From Moritella viscosa (lineage in GTDB: Bacteria > Pseudomonadota > Gammaproteobacteria > Enterobacterales > Moritellaceae), in assembly GCA_000953735.1 (NCBI GenBank), contig LN554852.1, positions 4,227,846-4,291,845 of the forward strand: a stretch of DNA of 64,000 nt, read 5' to 3'. The position numbers were made by a program, and so were the translations under genes. Of the stretch, positions 9,062 to 18,811 are shown piece after piece. How positions within the stretch are numbered: the first letter of the stretch is position 1; every line of letters begins with the position of its first letter. The notes under the pieces were generated by a model. The model had not been told where the DNA came from, made no database searches, and was given only the letters and a program-made list of their open reading frames with translations.

Positions 9062-12000
9062 ATGAATAAGAAAATTTTAGCCCTCGCTATTGGCGGCGTA
9101 TTATCAGCAGGCGCTCAAGCTGCTACAATCGATAATATTTTAATTACAGAATATGTAGAACCTGATGGTGGTAACTTAAAAGCTTTAGAAATAAGCAATC
9201 TAGGAACAGGTGATTTTAGATTCCCAGATGACGTTTACATTTCAAAACAACAGAATGGTGACGCAGCAAAGTGGGCTTTGAGTATTAATAGTGAAAAGAA
9301 ATCAACTCTTGAAGGAAAAGTGCTTGCTGAAGGTAAAACGATTATTTTCCTCACTACACATGCTGATAGTGATGCTCTTAATACAAGTTTAACGACAGGC
9401 GGTACTAAAGTTATACGCACGGGGGTCATGGGCCATAATGGTAATGATGCTTTAGCTCTTGTAAAAGTTGCAGATAGCAGTTCTATGGATAAATACGGTA
9501 ATATTGATGGTACCAAGAAAGAGATTCTTGATATTGTTGGTGTAGCCGATAACGCGGACAACTGGGGCAAAAATGTAACACTCCGCCGTAAAGTCGCAAT
9601 CACAGAGCAAAATATTACGTATGATATTGGAGAATGGAATTCACTACCAAATCCAAAAAATAATGTAATCACTACTGGACTAGGTACAATACCAAGCAAC
9701 GATCCTGATTCAAGTGCACCACCAACTCCAGGTGTTCAATGCTCAACAGAGACTCAAACTGAAATTGGTGCGATTCAAGGTGAAGGCTTCAAATCACCAC
9801 TAATTAAAAGTAGTTATGAAACAACCGAGGAATATAACGTGACAGGTGTAATATCAGGTGTTACGAAATATTTCCCAGTAAAAGGCTTTTATCTATATAA
9901 AAGTGATGGCGATGAGAGAACATCAGATGGTCTTTTTGTTAAAACAGACACTGATGCATCAGCGCTAATTGGCCAAACAGTTTGTGTGACAAGTAAGGTT
10001 TATGAAAACTACGGCCGTACCGAATTAAGATCTGACAATTGGGAAGTTGTAAACGCAACAGTTCAAGATGTACCAGCAACACCAGTTAAAATCATTGCAG
10101 CTGATACAACCCCTGAAAATGGCTTTAACTTTGATGCGACACTTGAACGTTATGAAAGTATGAAAGTGACGTTTACTGAAGATATGGATGACGCTAAAAC
10201 TGGCGATCAAGATATGCGTGTAGCGAAGCCATATAGCTTTGATTATAGTGATTTCCGTACAAATTTAATGATATCGTACGAACGTCCAAATACGCATCCA
10301 AATCAAAGGTTTGCGGCTGGCAGCCAAGAGTCAAAAGATCAGAACACAGCTAACTTCCAACGTCGTGTTATCGTTGATACAGACCAAAAGGGTAAAGCAA
10401 GTAATATGCTTTATTATACGGATTTTGCTGCCAATCCTGCAAATAACTACGTTCGCATTGACGATAGTGTTATTGGTTTAGAGGGTATACTTACTTATAA
10501 TTCTGCATATAAAAAATATGCTGATTTTTATCTTGTTGCACCTAATTCTAATATCACAGACTTGTCATTTAAGCATAATACAGACCGAACGACTGCGAAA
10601 GAACTTGCAGCTAGTTTGAATAAAGTACCAGATGGCGAAATTGAGATAAAAATTGCAACACAAAACGTATTAAACTTCTTCAACTCACCATTTGGTGGTG
10701 AAGAGAATAAGCACGGTGAAAACCGTGGTGCTGATAGTCAAAGCGAATACACGAAACAAAAAGCTAAAATTGTGGCCGCTGTTAGAGGGTTAGACGCTGA
10801 CATTATCGGTCTAATGGAAATCGAAAATAATAGCTTTAATGACTTTAGTGCGATTAAAGATTTAGTAGACTCTGTCAATGAATATTATACTCAAGATCGC
10901 CCAAGCAAAGAACATTATAGTGACTCTATCTCAAAACGCTACGCGTTTGTTGGGTTTGATTCTAATGGCGACTTAGTTCTTGATAAAGAAGATTCTATCG
11001 GTTCAGATGCTATCACAAGCGGTATGCTTTATCGCCCTAAATCAGTTTCACTTAAAGATGTAAAAGTGATCTCTATGCCAAATCAACAGGATAAGCCTGT
11101 TGTGAATGATTATGGTGAAGTTGTTAAAAACTACAAAGGTGAAGTACTCGAAAGTGGTAAAAACTACCAACGTGATTCACTAGCCGTTACCTTTACAATT
11201 AACCAAACGGGTAAAGATTTAACAGTTGCAGTTAACCACCTTAAGTCAAAAGGTTCAACATGTGCTGAAGAATGGGATGGCGTTGATCTTGGAACTAAAA
11301 CATCACTAAAATTTAACGAAGATAAATCTTTAGTTAAAGATGATGATTTCCAAGGCTCATGTGAAAACTTCCGCGTTGCTGCAGCTGTTCAACTCGGCAC
11401 TGAAATGGCAAAAATAGAAGGTGATAAAGTACTTGTAGGCGATATGAACTCATACGCTCAAGAACACCCGATGCTTGTATTGACTAACATTCCAGCTGGA
11501 ACAGAAGTTAAAGCTGCGCGAAATACTTTCATCGGCAAAAAACCTCAGTATGGTCAAGATGGAGCTATTATCACTGACTCATTTGGTTATCTAAACGCTG
11601 TAAGCATCAAAGATGCTCATGGTTGGAGCTATTCATATAATGATCACATTGGCTCTTTAGATCACGCATTAATCACACAGTCTCTAAAAGATCGTTTAGT
11701 TGATGCAACTGATTGGCATATTAATGCTGCTGAGTCACCTATTTATGACTACAACGAAGATCGTAAAGATAATAAAGCTGATGAATTCTATGTTGATGAT
11801 GCATACCGTTCTTCAGATCATGATTCTGCAATTATTGTATTAAGCTATAAACACGCAGAAACTGAAAATGGTAAGCCCGTGCATTTAGTAAATAACCTAT
11901 CAGGCTCAGTGAAAGTACCTTACAATATTCCTGTTTCAGCCGATGCTAAAAAAGGTGATATTGCAACAATTACTTTGACTCCTCTTGAACACTCTCCAGA

Positions 12001-12301
12001 TATGGAACGAGTAACTTTACCAAACATAGCTTTAGATGATGGTCAATCATTAGTTGAATTTGAGATTTATGGTGCACCTTCAGGTCTATATAAAGCAACG
12101 ATGGAACTTCAAAAACAGAGCGTTAAATCAAGTTCATCAACGGCTAATAATTCGAAAGTCGAACTTGAAATTAGCATTGCTAAAAAAGACTCTTTGGAGC
12201 CTAAAATTACAGTGCCAAAATCTGATGAATCAGGCGGTTCATTTAGTATCTTTGGTATCCTATCTCTACTTTGCTTAGGCTTCTTACGTAAGAAAGCTTG
12301 A
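9062..12301 (+). CDS. exeM: ExeM/NucH-family extracellular nuclease with GlyGly-CTERM tail
   Basis: 1079 residues. The signal peptide ends at AQA-ATIDN. Residues about 21-200 resemble a lamin-tail domain (ILITEYVEPDGGNLKALEI). Around 235-350 is an OB-fold-like segment (EIGAIQGEGFKSPL). From about 526 to 920 is an endonuclease/exonuclease/phosphatase domain with TQNVLNFF, IIGLMEIENN, VNHLKSKG, VGDMNSYA and the catalytic SSDHD. The C-terminus (about 1057-1079) is GGSFSIFG, a hydrophobic stretch and RKKA, a GlyGly-CTERM sorting signal processed by rhombosortase. This matches Shewanella ExeM and the related Vibrio extracellular nuclease Xds, which degrade extracellular DNA. It sits 46 bases after the porin and is followed by a strong terminator. 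Confidence 0.92.
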   Translation: MNKKILALAIGGVLSAGAQAATIDNILITEYVEPDGGNLKALEISNLGTGDFRFPDDVYISKQQNGDAAKWALSINSEKKSTLEGKVLAEGKTIIFLTTHADSDALNTSLTTGGTKVIRTGVMGHNGNDALALVKVADSSSMDKYGNIDGTKKEILDIVGVADNADNWGKNVTLRRKVAITEQNITYDIGEWNSLPNPKNNVITTGLGTIPSNDPDSSAPPTPGVQCSTETQTEIGAIQGEGFKSPLIKSSYETTEEYNVTGVISGVTKYFPVKGFYLYKSDGDERTSDGLFVKTDTDASALIGQTVCVTSKVYENYGRTELRSDNWEVVNATVQDVPATPVKIIAADTTPENGFNFDATLERYESMKVTFTEDMDDAKTGDQDMRVAKPYSFDYSDFRTNLMISYERPNTHPNQRFAAGSQESKDQNTANFQRRVIVDTDQKGKASNMLYYTDFAANPANNYVRIDDSVIGLEGILTYNSAYKKYADFYLVAPNSNITDLSFKHNTDRTTAKELAASLNKVPDGEIEIKIATQNVLNFFNSPFGGEENKHGENRGADSQSEYTKQKAKIVAAVRGLDADIIGLMEIENNSFNDFSAIKDLVDSVNEYYTQDRPSKEHYSDSISKRYAFVGFDSNGDLVLDKEDSIGSDAITSGMLYRPKSVSLKDVKVISMPNQQDKPVVNDYGEVVKNYKGEVLESGKNYQRDSLAVTFTINQTGKDLTVAVNHLKSKGSTCAEEWDGVDLGTKTSLKFNEDKSLVKDDDFQGSCENFRVAAAVQLGTEMAKIEGDKVLVGDMNSYAQEHPMLVLTNIPAGTEVKAARNTFIGKKPQYGQDGAIITDSFGYLNAVSIKDAHGWSYSYNDHIGSLDHALITQSLKDRLVDATDWHINAAESPIYDYNEDRKDNKADEFYVDDAYRSSDHDSAIIVLSYKHAETENGKPVHLVNNLSGSVKVPYNIPVSADAKKGDIATITLTPLEHSPDMERVTLPNIALDDGQSLVEFEIYGAPSGLYKATMELQKQSVKSSSSTANNSKVELEISIAKKDSLEPKITVPKSDESGGSFSIFGILSLLCLGFLRKKA

Positions 12302-12315
12302 TTAATATCATTAAT

Positions 12316-12346
12316 AAAAATAGATGGCTTTTAGCCATCTATTTTT
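12316..12346 (+). terminator. Rho-independent terminator after exeM
   Basis: A perfect 14-bp stem, AAAAATAGATGGCT with its complement, and a three-base loop, 14 bases past the exeM stop, ending in TTTTT. It separates exeM from the endonuclease I gene, which then needs its own promoter in 12347-12441. Confidence 0.9.
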
Positions 12347-12441
12347 CTAATAACTCTTAATAATTTAATACTCAGAATATTTTTAATTTTTTAATTTAAA
12401 TATATTTTCAATTATTAGATTTAGTTGTAATAAGGTTTCCC

Positions 12442-13998
12442 ATGAAAAAAACACTCATAGCCTTAGCTATTTTAGCTACCTCTTCTCTTAATATTGCAAT
12501 AGCTGCAAAAGGAGACATTTGCACAAACTGTCCAGATCTTTCACCGATTAAAGACGCAAGTAAATTTGTAGATGGTGACTACTATACTAAATCATTCAAT
12601 GCCATAAACTCTAACCTAGCAACATTTCGAGCCGCTTTAATTGACGACATTTCAGCCGGTCAAAAACAACTGAGCTATAGCGAAGTATGGACAGCGCTAA
12701 CTCACACAGATGAAGACCCAACTAACTCTAATGATATAATATTATTATATCGTGGCGATTCAATACCAAAAAATCATAACGCATCAACCAAACCCAAAGA
12801 TGTTTCTCAGTCAGAGTTTAACGATTACTGGAATAGAGAGCACGTTTGGGCCAAAAGCCATGGTTTTCCAAATTCAAATCAGCGTGGTTATACAGATATA
12901 CATCACTTACGTCCTTCAGATCAAACTGTAAACTCTGCACGTAGTAATAAAGATTTTGATGCAGGCGGTACACCAAACGCTGAAACAAATATCAATTTAT
13001 CAACATCTACAACTTGGGAACCAAGAGATGCAGTGAAGGGCGATGTAGCTCGAATGATGCTATACATGGATGTACGTTATGACGTCGGCACTGCAACAGG
13101 AATGCCTGATCTTGTTCTTGTAAATAATACGGGAACAGTAGCAAGTAAGCTTGAAGCTGGTCCCGCTAAATTTGGTAAATTATGCACACTTATTAAATGG
13201 AATTATGATGATCCAGTAGACTCATTTGAAAGAGAGCGTAATAACACAATTTACGAGTACCAAGGTAACCGTAATCCATTTATTGATCATAATGAGTGGG
13301 TTGATATTATTTATAAAGATGTCTGTCCGGGTATCACGGTTCCTTTCACGATTACAATTGATGCGATTGGTGAAGTTACTGAAAAAACAAAAGTAACATT
13401 AAAAGCTAACGCAAATACCCCCGGCACCTTAACCTATAGCTGGACTCAAAAACCAGGATCACCAAAAGTAACGCTTGATACAAGCGTTACTGGGTCTGCA
13501 AGTTTCACGGCTCCAGATATTCCAGATACAGAATCTGCTGAATTCGAGTTTGAAGTTACAGTCACTAATGCAGATAAAGATACGGCTAGAGACACTGTTA
13601 AACTTATTATCAAAGATATAAATTATACTTCAACTTTTGATATTTCGGTTGCTGATGCTGAAGATAAGATTGAAGGCCAGCTTATTTCTTTAACGGTAAG
13701 TAGCCAAGAAGATAATGTTAGATATTACTGGAAACAATTATCAGGTCCTGAGGTTTCAATTATAAACCCTTATAAATCAACAGTTAAATTCACTGCGCCT
13801 TCAGTAGATAAAGTATCAAAGCTAACTTTCCAAGTTGAAGCTACGAATGATAGTAATGGAAAAACGGCAATTAAAACGGTCAATTTCGATGTTGATCCAA
13901 CAAACAGCAAATCTAGTAATAGCAGCGGTGGTTCATTTGGAATCTTCGGAACCCTATCTCTACTTGGTCTAGGCATGCTACGTCGGAAAGCTAAATAG
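12442..13998 (+). CDS. Endonuclease I family nuclease with Ig-like repeats and GlyGly-CTERM tail
   Basis: 518 residues, about twice the usual 230-260 of EndA/Dns. A signal peptide (about 1-22) is followed by an endonuclease I domain (about 30-295) with NREHVWAKSHG (131-141), the HH pair at 154-155, RSN at 167-169 and NRNPFIDH (276-283), the beta-beta-alpha-metal site of the family. Residues about 300-390 and 395-487 form two PKD/Ig-like repeats, each with a W(T/K)Q core and a FTAP motif. The tail SSGGSFGIFG...RRKAK is a GlyGly-CTERM signal. It probably cleaves DNA at the cell surface or after release. It is convergent with the second nucleotidase gene, with a shared terminator between. Confidence 0.92.
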   Translation: MKKTLIALAILATSSLNIAIAAKGDICTNCPDLSPIKDASKFVDGDYYTKSFNAINSNLATFRAALIDDISAGQKQLSYSEVWTALTHTDEDPTNSNDIILLYRGDSIPKNHNASTKPKDVSQSEFNDYWNREHVWAKSHGFPNSNQRGYTDIHHLRPSDQTVNSARSNKDFDAGGTPNAETNINLSTSTTWEPRDAVKGDVARMMLYMDVRYDVGTATGMPDLVLVNNTGTVASKLEAGPAKFGKLCTLIKWNYDDPVDSFERERNNTIYEYQGNRNPFIDHNEWVDIIYKDVCPGITVPFTITIDAIGEVTEKTKVTLKANANTPGTLTYSWTQKPGSPKVTLDTSVTGSASFTAPDIPDTESAEFEFEVTVTNADKDTARDTVKLIIKDINYTSTFDISVADAEDKIEGQLISLTVSSQEDNVRYYWKQLSGPEVSIINPYKSTVKFTAPSVDKVSKLTFQVEATNDSNGKTAIKTVNFDVDPTNSKSSNSSGGSFGIFGTLSLLGLGMLRRKAK

Positions 13999-14044
13999 TA
14001 TTGTTACTTAATTCATTACTAACGAATAATTAAAAACAAGTCAA

Positions 14045-14080
14045 AAAAAGGCGAATAAACATTAGCTTATTCGCCTTTTT
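14045..14080. terminator. Bidirectional terminator between endonuclease I and nucleotidase genes
   Basis: A perfect 14-bp stem, AAAAAGGCGAATAA with its complement, and an eight-base loop. A-tract on one side and T-tract on the other suit both converging genes. Confidence 0.92.
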
Positions 14081-14128
14081 AATACGATGATTTTATAAAC
14101 TCACCTCTAGTAGAACTACATAGCGGTA

Positions 14129-15778
14129 TTATTTATAAAGCATTTCATTTTTTGGTTCAAAATCAGCGACGTTAATCGGTGAATTAGCTTCAATATACTC
14201 TTTCAACACTTCTGCATCAACATAGCCAGTATTGACAAATGCTGAGTGCGTAGTAATTTTTGGATAACCGTCACCACCCGCCGCATTAAACGATGGAATA
14301 GTGAAACGATAGGTTTTCTTCAAATCAATAGCATTACCCGCAATCACAACGTTAGAGACCTGCTTGTTTGCAACTGTCATCGAAATACCAGCGAACTGTG
14401 CGAACGCACCTGAATCTTTCGTCTTAGTGGCAACTACATTTAAGTAATCCATCACTTCAGCACCAGACATATCTACATAAGTCACTATGTTGCCAAATGG
14501 CTGTACGGTTAATACGTCTTTATATGTGATGACACCGGCCTCAATTGACGCACGTACGCCACCTGAATTCATAACACCGAAATCTGCTTTTGCACGTTGC
14601 ATATGCGCTGTTGCAATCAAACGACCAAGGTTTGTTTGGTTGTTACGAACGACATTACGCTCACCTTGTAATAAACCATCAGACTGACCAATTTTGATAC
14701 CTAATGCTGCTTGGCCTTTTTCTTGGAACGGTTGGAGTGTTGCGAAAACAACTGGATCTTGGGCGATCTCATCCTGTATTAATACACGTTTTTTCTTACC
14801 ATCAACTTTGATTTTTTTCTTTAAGTTAACTGGAATAAGATTGTATGACTGTAATGTAAACTCACCATTTTTAAAGGTATAGTCCGCACGACCTACATAT
14901 TTACCCCATTCATGTGCCTGTACGATATCAGTCCCATTTTGCACGTCAGGTGTACAGTCTTGACCTGGTTTAAATTTCGCGTATTCTGCGCCTTCCATAC
15001 ACACAGGTTCTTGTGAGTGACCGCCCACGATCATATCTAAATCACCTTCGTTCAGGTAGCGTGCTAACTGCACATCACCCGGAGCATTGGAACCGTTATC
15101 ACCGTTAAGGTAATGACCCATGTGCGTTGCTGCTATGATCACATCTGGGTTTTCAGTTTCTTTCAATTCAGCAATAATGGCTTTGGCTTCCACTTTTGGA
15201 TCTCGGAATTCCAGTTCGCTGATAAATTCAGGATTACCAATCTTTGCTGTATCTTCGGTCGTTAGGCCAATAACGGCAATTTTGATACCATCTTTATTAA
15301 AGATCTTGTAAGCATCAAACATGCGCTTGCCATCTTTATAGATGTTGGCAGAGATGAATGGGAAGTTTGCCCAACCTTCTTGCTTCGCGAGTACGTCAAG
15401 CGGGTTATCAAATTCATGATTACCTAATGTCATCGCATCGTAACCAATCATGTTCATACCAATAAAATCTGGTTCAGCATCTTGCAGATCTGATTCTGGT
15501 ACGCCGGTATTAATATCACCGCCAGATAACAATAGTATAGAACCGCCTTCGGCTTTAACCTCTGCACGGATGTTATTAATCAGCGTAGCACGTGCAGCCA
15601 TACCGCGTTCACCGTATTTATTCTGCCAGAAATTACCATGGTTATCATTGGTGTGTAAAATAGTGATATTGTATTCTTTATCTTGCTTCCATTCATGCTT
15701 AGGCTGTTGGTCTGTTGTAGCGCAACCCGCTGCAATAGCCATTGTTAAAGCAGAGAGTGCTATATTTTTAAGTTTCAT
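14129..15778 (-). CDS. 5'-nucleotidase / UDP-sugar hydrolase family lipoprotein (copy 2)
   Basis: 549 residues, with lipobox AAGC (Cys 19). It is closely similar to the gene at 6167-7834 along its whole length: HTNDNHGNFWQNKYGERGMA, SGGDINTGVPESDLQDAEPD, GNHEFDN, GGHSQEPVCMEG, NSGGVRASIEAG and FNAAGGDGYP are shared. Both metal-binding and substrate-binding blocks are intact, so both copies should be active. The signal peptides differ. The gene lies on the opposite strand, so the pair brackets the porin and nuclease genes. It should dephosphorylate nucleotides released by the neighbouring nucleases. Confidence 0.93.
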   Translation of the reverse strand: MKLKNIALSALTMAIAAGCATTDQQPKHEWKQDKEYNITILHTNDNHGNFWQNKYGERGMAARATLINNIRAEVKAEGGSILLLSGGDINTGVPESDLQDAEPDFIGMNMIGYDAMTLGNHEFDNPLDVLAKQEGWANFPFISANIYKDGKRMFDAYKIFNKDGIKIAVIGLTTEDTAKIGNPEFISELEFRDPKVEAKAIIAELKETENPDVIIAATHMGHYLNGDNGSNAPGDVQLARYLNEGDLDMIVGGHSQEPVCMEGAEYAKFKPGQDCTPDVQNGTDIVQAHEWGKYVGRADYTFKNGEFTLQSYNLIPVNLKKKIKVDGKKKRVLIQDEIAQDPVVFATLQPFQEKGQAALGIKIGQSDGLLQGERNVVRNNQTNLGRLIATAHMQRAKADFGVMNSGGVRASIEAGVITYKDVLTVQPFGNIVTYVDMSGAEVMDYLNVVATKTKDSGAFAQFAGISMTVANKQVSNVVIAGNAIDLKKTYRFTIPSFNAAGGDGYPKITTHSAFVNTGYVDAEVLKEYIEANSPINVADFEPKNEMLYK

Positions 15779-15809
15779 AGGATTGTCCGATTAGTCAGGA
15801 ATGTTAGGG

Positions 15810-15844
15810 AAATAAAGCCTCTATTAAAATAAGAGGCTTTATTT
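15810..15844 (-). terminator. Terminator after oppF
   Basis: AAATAAAGCCTCT with its exact complement (13-bp stem, nine-base loop) between the oppF stop and the start of the nucleotidase gene. On the minus strand it ends the opp operon 18 bases after its last stop. Confidence 0.85.
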
Positions 15845-15862
15845 TAGATAATAACAAAGAAA

Positions 15863-16879
15863 TTAAGCAACCATCAAGCAAGATACAGAGTGTTCTTCAT
15901 CACCGCTTAACTGAGGTTTAGCCTCGGCACAACGTGTTTTCGCCACTGGGCAACGAGTACGGAATACACAGCCTGATGGCGGGCTCAACGGTGAAGGTAA
16001 ATCACCTTCCAGCATTTCAATTTTTTTATTACGCTCAAGTACCGGATCCGGGATCGGCACTGCCGACATCAGGGCTCTGGTGTACGGATGCTTCGGCTCA
16101 GCAAACAAGGCTTTTGACTCACCCAGTTCTACTGCATTACCAAGATACATAACCAAAACGCGGTCAGAGATATGCTTAACAATTGATAAATCGTGGGCAA
16201 TGAAGATCAAGCTTAAACCCAGATCTTTCTGCAGTGATTGTAATAAATTCACTACCTGCGCTTGAATTGATACATCCAATGCTGATACCGGTTCATCACA
16301 AATAATCATCTTAGGTTTTAAGATAAGCGCACGGGCAATACCAATACGCTGACACTGACCACCCGAGAACTCATGTGGATAACGATTGATGACATTTGGC
16401 AGTAAACCTACTTTGGTCATCATATCCTTCACTTGTTCTTTCACTTCCACATTAGAGAGCCGTGGAAAGAAAGTACGCAGCGGCTCAGCAATAATATCGC
16501 CCACCGTCATTCGCGGGTTTAGTGAGGCTAATGGGTCTTGGAAGATCATTTGAATTTCTTTACGCTTTTCACGCATTTCTTCGTGTGGTAATCGGGTTAG
16601 ATCCTGACCTAACCAAACTACGTTGCCAGCAGCGGCTGGCACAAGTCCAATTAAGGCGCGGGCAAAGGTCGATTTACCACAACCTGACTCACCGACGACA
16701 CCCAAGGTTTCACCTTCGTATAACTTGATACTAACACCGTCAACGGCTTTAAGCTTGCTCGGCGGAGCCCAAGGCCAGAACGACTTTGATGGAATATCAA
16801 ATTGCACCTTCAGGTCATTCACTTCTAATAATAACTTTTTCTCTACGGCTACTAAATCTTTCTTGGCTACATCAGTCAT
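15863..16879 (-). CDS. oppF: Oligopeptide ABC transporter ATP-binding protein OppF
   Basis: 338 residues from an ATG that overlaps the oppD stop as TAATG, with a GGGG ribosome site eight bases before it; longer readings to 16981 run through oppD. Walker A GESGCGKST, signature FSGGQCQRIG and Walker B MIICDEPVSALD are intact. The C-terminal oligopeptide/dipeptide extension has the CVFRTRCPVAKTRC cysteine pattern seen in this transporter class, which binds an iron-sulfur cluster in some members. It is the last gene of oppABCDF and drives peptide import together with OppD. Confidence 0.95.
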   Translation of the reverse strand: MTDVAKKDLVAVEKKLLLEVNDLKVQFDIPSKSFWPWAPPSKLKAVDGVSIKLYEGETLGVVGESGCGKSTFARALIGLVPAAAGNVVWLGQDLTRLPHEEMREKRKEIQMIFQDPLASLNPRMTVGDIIAEPLRTFFPRLSNVEVKEQVKDMMTKVGLLPNVINRYPHEFSGGQCQRIGIARALILKPKMIICDEPVSALDVSIQAQVVNLLQSLQKDLGLSLIFIAHDLSIVKHISDRVLVMYLGNAVELGESKALFAEPKHPYTRALMSAVPIPDPVLERNKKIEMLEGDLPSPLSPPSGCVFRTRCPVAKTRCAEAKPQLSGDEEHSVSCLMVA

Positions 16880-17844
16880 TACCATTTCCCCTGGTCTGAG
16901 AAGCAGGCACGTAAACGGTCGCCAGCAAACGGGATTAATTGTGGTTGTTCTTGTTGACAGCTTTCTTGTGCACGATGGCAACGCTCTTGGTATGCGCAGC
17001 CTTTTGGCAATGATAACAAGTTAGGTGGATTACCCGGAATAGTCGGTAAAATATCACCTTCGGTATCTAAACGCGGGATCGACTTAAGTAGCCCTTCAGT
17101 GTAAGGATGACTTGGCGTATAGAAGATATCGTTCACCTTGCCATACTCCATCGTGCGACCAGCATACATCACTAGTACCTTGTCACAACTACCAGCAACA
17201 ACCCCTAAATCATGAGTGATCATAATAATCGCAGTATTAAATTTATCTTTTAGTTCATTCAACAACTGCATGATCTGTGCTTGAATGGTTACATCCAATG
17301 CGGTTGTTGGTTCATCTGCAATAAGCAATTTAGGACGACATAACAATGCCATTGCGATCATAACACGCTGACGCATACCACCCGAGAATTCATGTGGATA
17401 CATATTAATACGAACGCGAGCATCAGGTATTTTCACCGCCTCTAACATAAATACCGATTCTTCAAAGGCTTCTTTTTTACTCATGCCTTTATGTAAGATC
17501 AGCACTTCCATCATTTGCTGACTCACCTTCATATAAGGGTTGAGTGAAGTCATCGGGTCTTGAAAGATCATCGCGATTTGTTCTGCACGAACATGGTTAA
17601 GTTCTTTTTCTGGTAAATTTAAGATCTCTTTACCTTCGAACTTAGCACTACCAGAAATAATACCGTTTTTCGCTAACAATCCCATGATCGCAAATACGGT
17701 TTGTGATTTACCTGAACCAGACTCACCAACAATACCCAGTGTTTCACCGGGATTGAGGGAAAAATTCAAATCATTAACCGCGGTGACAGTACCATCCGGG
17801 GTACTAAACTCAACGCGTAGATCTGTAACATTTAATAAGCTCAT
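16879..17844 (-). CDS. oppD: Oligopeptide ABC transporter ATP-binding protein OppD
   Basis: 321 residues. Walker [10 protein letters not shown], signature [10 protein letters not shown] and Walker [13 protein letters not shown] mark an ABC ATPase, and the C-terminal [15 protein letters not shown] is the peptide-transporter cysteine block. An AAGGAAG ribosome site lies four bases before the ATG. It pairs with OppF as the two-ATPase engine of the importer. It lies 54 bases after oppC and overlaps oppF, so the products should be made together. Confidence 0.95.
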   Translation of the reverse strand: MSLLNVTDLRVEFSTPDGTVTAVNDLNFSLNPGETLGIVGESGSGKSQTVFAIMGLLAKNGIISGSAKFEGKEILNLPEKELNHVRAEQIAMIFQDPMTSLNPYMKVSQQMMEVLILHKGMSKKEAFEESVFMLEAVKIPDARVRINMYPHEFSGGMRQRVMIAMALLCRPKLLIADEPTTALDVTIQAQIMQLLNELKDKFNTAIIMITHDLGVVAGSCDKVLVMYAGRTMEYGKVNDIFYTPSHPYTEGLLKSIPRLDTEGDILPTIPGNPPNLLSLPKGCAYQERCHRAQESCQQEQPQLIPFAGDRLRACFSDQGKW

Positions 17845-17898
17845 ACGACTTCCTTAATCTTTATTTATCAGCCTTCTTGTGGGCTATCTATTTTTGAT

Positions 17899-18801
17899 TT
17901 ATCTATCTTTTGGGTCCAGCGCATCACGTAGACCGTCGCCAATATAGTTAAAGCAAAACAGTGTTAACACCATAAATGCAGCAGGAAAAGCTAATTGCCA
18001 AATCGCAATTTCCATGGTTTGTGCACCGTCTTGTAATAGGGCCCCCCAGCTTGTCATTGGCTCTTGCACGCCAAGACCAAGGAAACTTAAAAATGATTCC
18101 GTTAAGATCATGCTTGGGATCAACAGCGTTGAGTACACGGCCACAATACCCAATACATTCGGTACAATATGACGGGTAATAATGCCCCATTGGCTCACAC
18201 CACACACGCGCGCCGCTTCGATAAACTCTTTATTGCGTAAACTTAAGGTTTGACCTCGTACAATACGCGCCATGTCTAACCAGGCAATAGCACCAATAGC
18301 CACAAAAATTAAGACAATGTCACGACCAAAAAATGTCACTAATACGATCACAAGAAACATAAATGGAATAGCATACAGAATCTCAAGGAAACGCATCATC
18401 ACGCGGTCTGTTTTCCCGCCGATAAAACCCGATGCAGCACCATATAGAGTACCGATGACGACAGCTACTAATGCGCCCATCACACCTACCATCATCGAAA
18501 TTCGACCACCGATAAAGGTACGTACAAACAGGTCACGACCAAGACTGTCGGTACCAAAGAGGTGCTCCCAAGAAGGTGGCTGATGCAATGCATACCAGTC
18601 TGTATCATCAAAAGCATGCTGGCTAAGCATAGGTACAAGAATAACCGACAAGGTGATTAAGAATAAAATACATAAACTCACCATGGCCGCTTTGTTACGC
18701 ATAAAACGAATGCGGGCGTCTTGCCACAAACTGCGACCTTCAATTTCTAAATTTGTTGAGAAGTTGTTTAACGCTTCTACTTTGTCTATTTTAGATAACA
18801 T
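17899..18801 (-). CDS. oppC: Oligopeptide ABC transporter permease OppC
   Basis: 300 residues (E. coli 302) from the ATG ten bases after the oppB stop, preceded by AAGGG. A reading from 18888 would add 29 residues inside oppB and is rejected. The protein has a polar N-terminus, a first membrane segment near 38-58 and five further ones. The permease EAA loop reads EFIEAARVCGVSQWGIITRH. It forms the membrane pore with OppB. Confidence 0.95.
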   Translation of the reverse strand: MLSKIDKVEALNNFSTNLEIEGRSLWQDARIRFMRNKAAMVSLCILFLITLSVILVPMLSQHAFDDTDWYALHQPPSWEHLFGTDSLGRDLFVRTFIGGRISMMVGVMGALVAVVIGTLYGAASGFIGGKTDRVMMRFLEILYAIPFMFLVIVLVTFFGRDIVLIFVAIGAIAWLDMARIVRGQTLSLRNKEFIEAARVCGVSQWGIITRHIVPNVLGIVAVYSTLLIPSMILTESFLSFLGLGVQEPMTSWGALLQDGAQTMEIAIWQLAFPAAFMVLTLFCFNYIGDGLRDALDPKDR

Positions 18802-18811
18802 ACCTAGTCCC

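Noticed and set aside
9235-9699. 154-residue minus-strand ORF inside exeM
   Set aside because: It lies wholly within a strong coding gene and has no recognisable features; a frame shadow.
16879-17024. Longer oppF reading up to 16981 and plus-strand ORF at 16623-17024
   Set aside because: The oppF start at the TAATG overlap has a good ribosome site and family length; the plus-strand ORF is a shadow of oppD and oppF.
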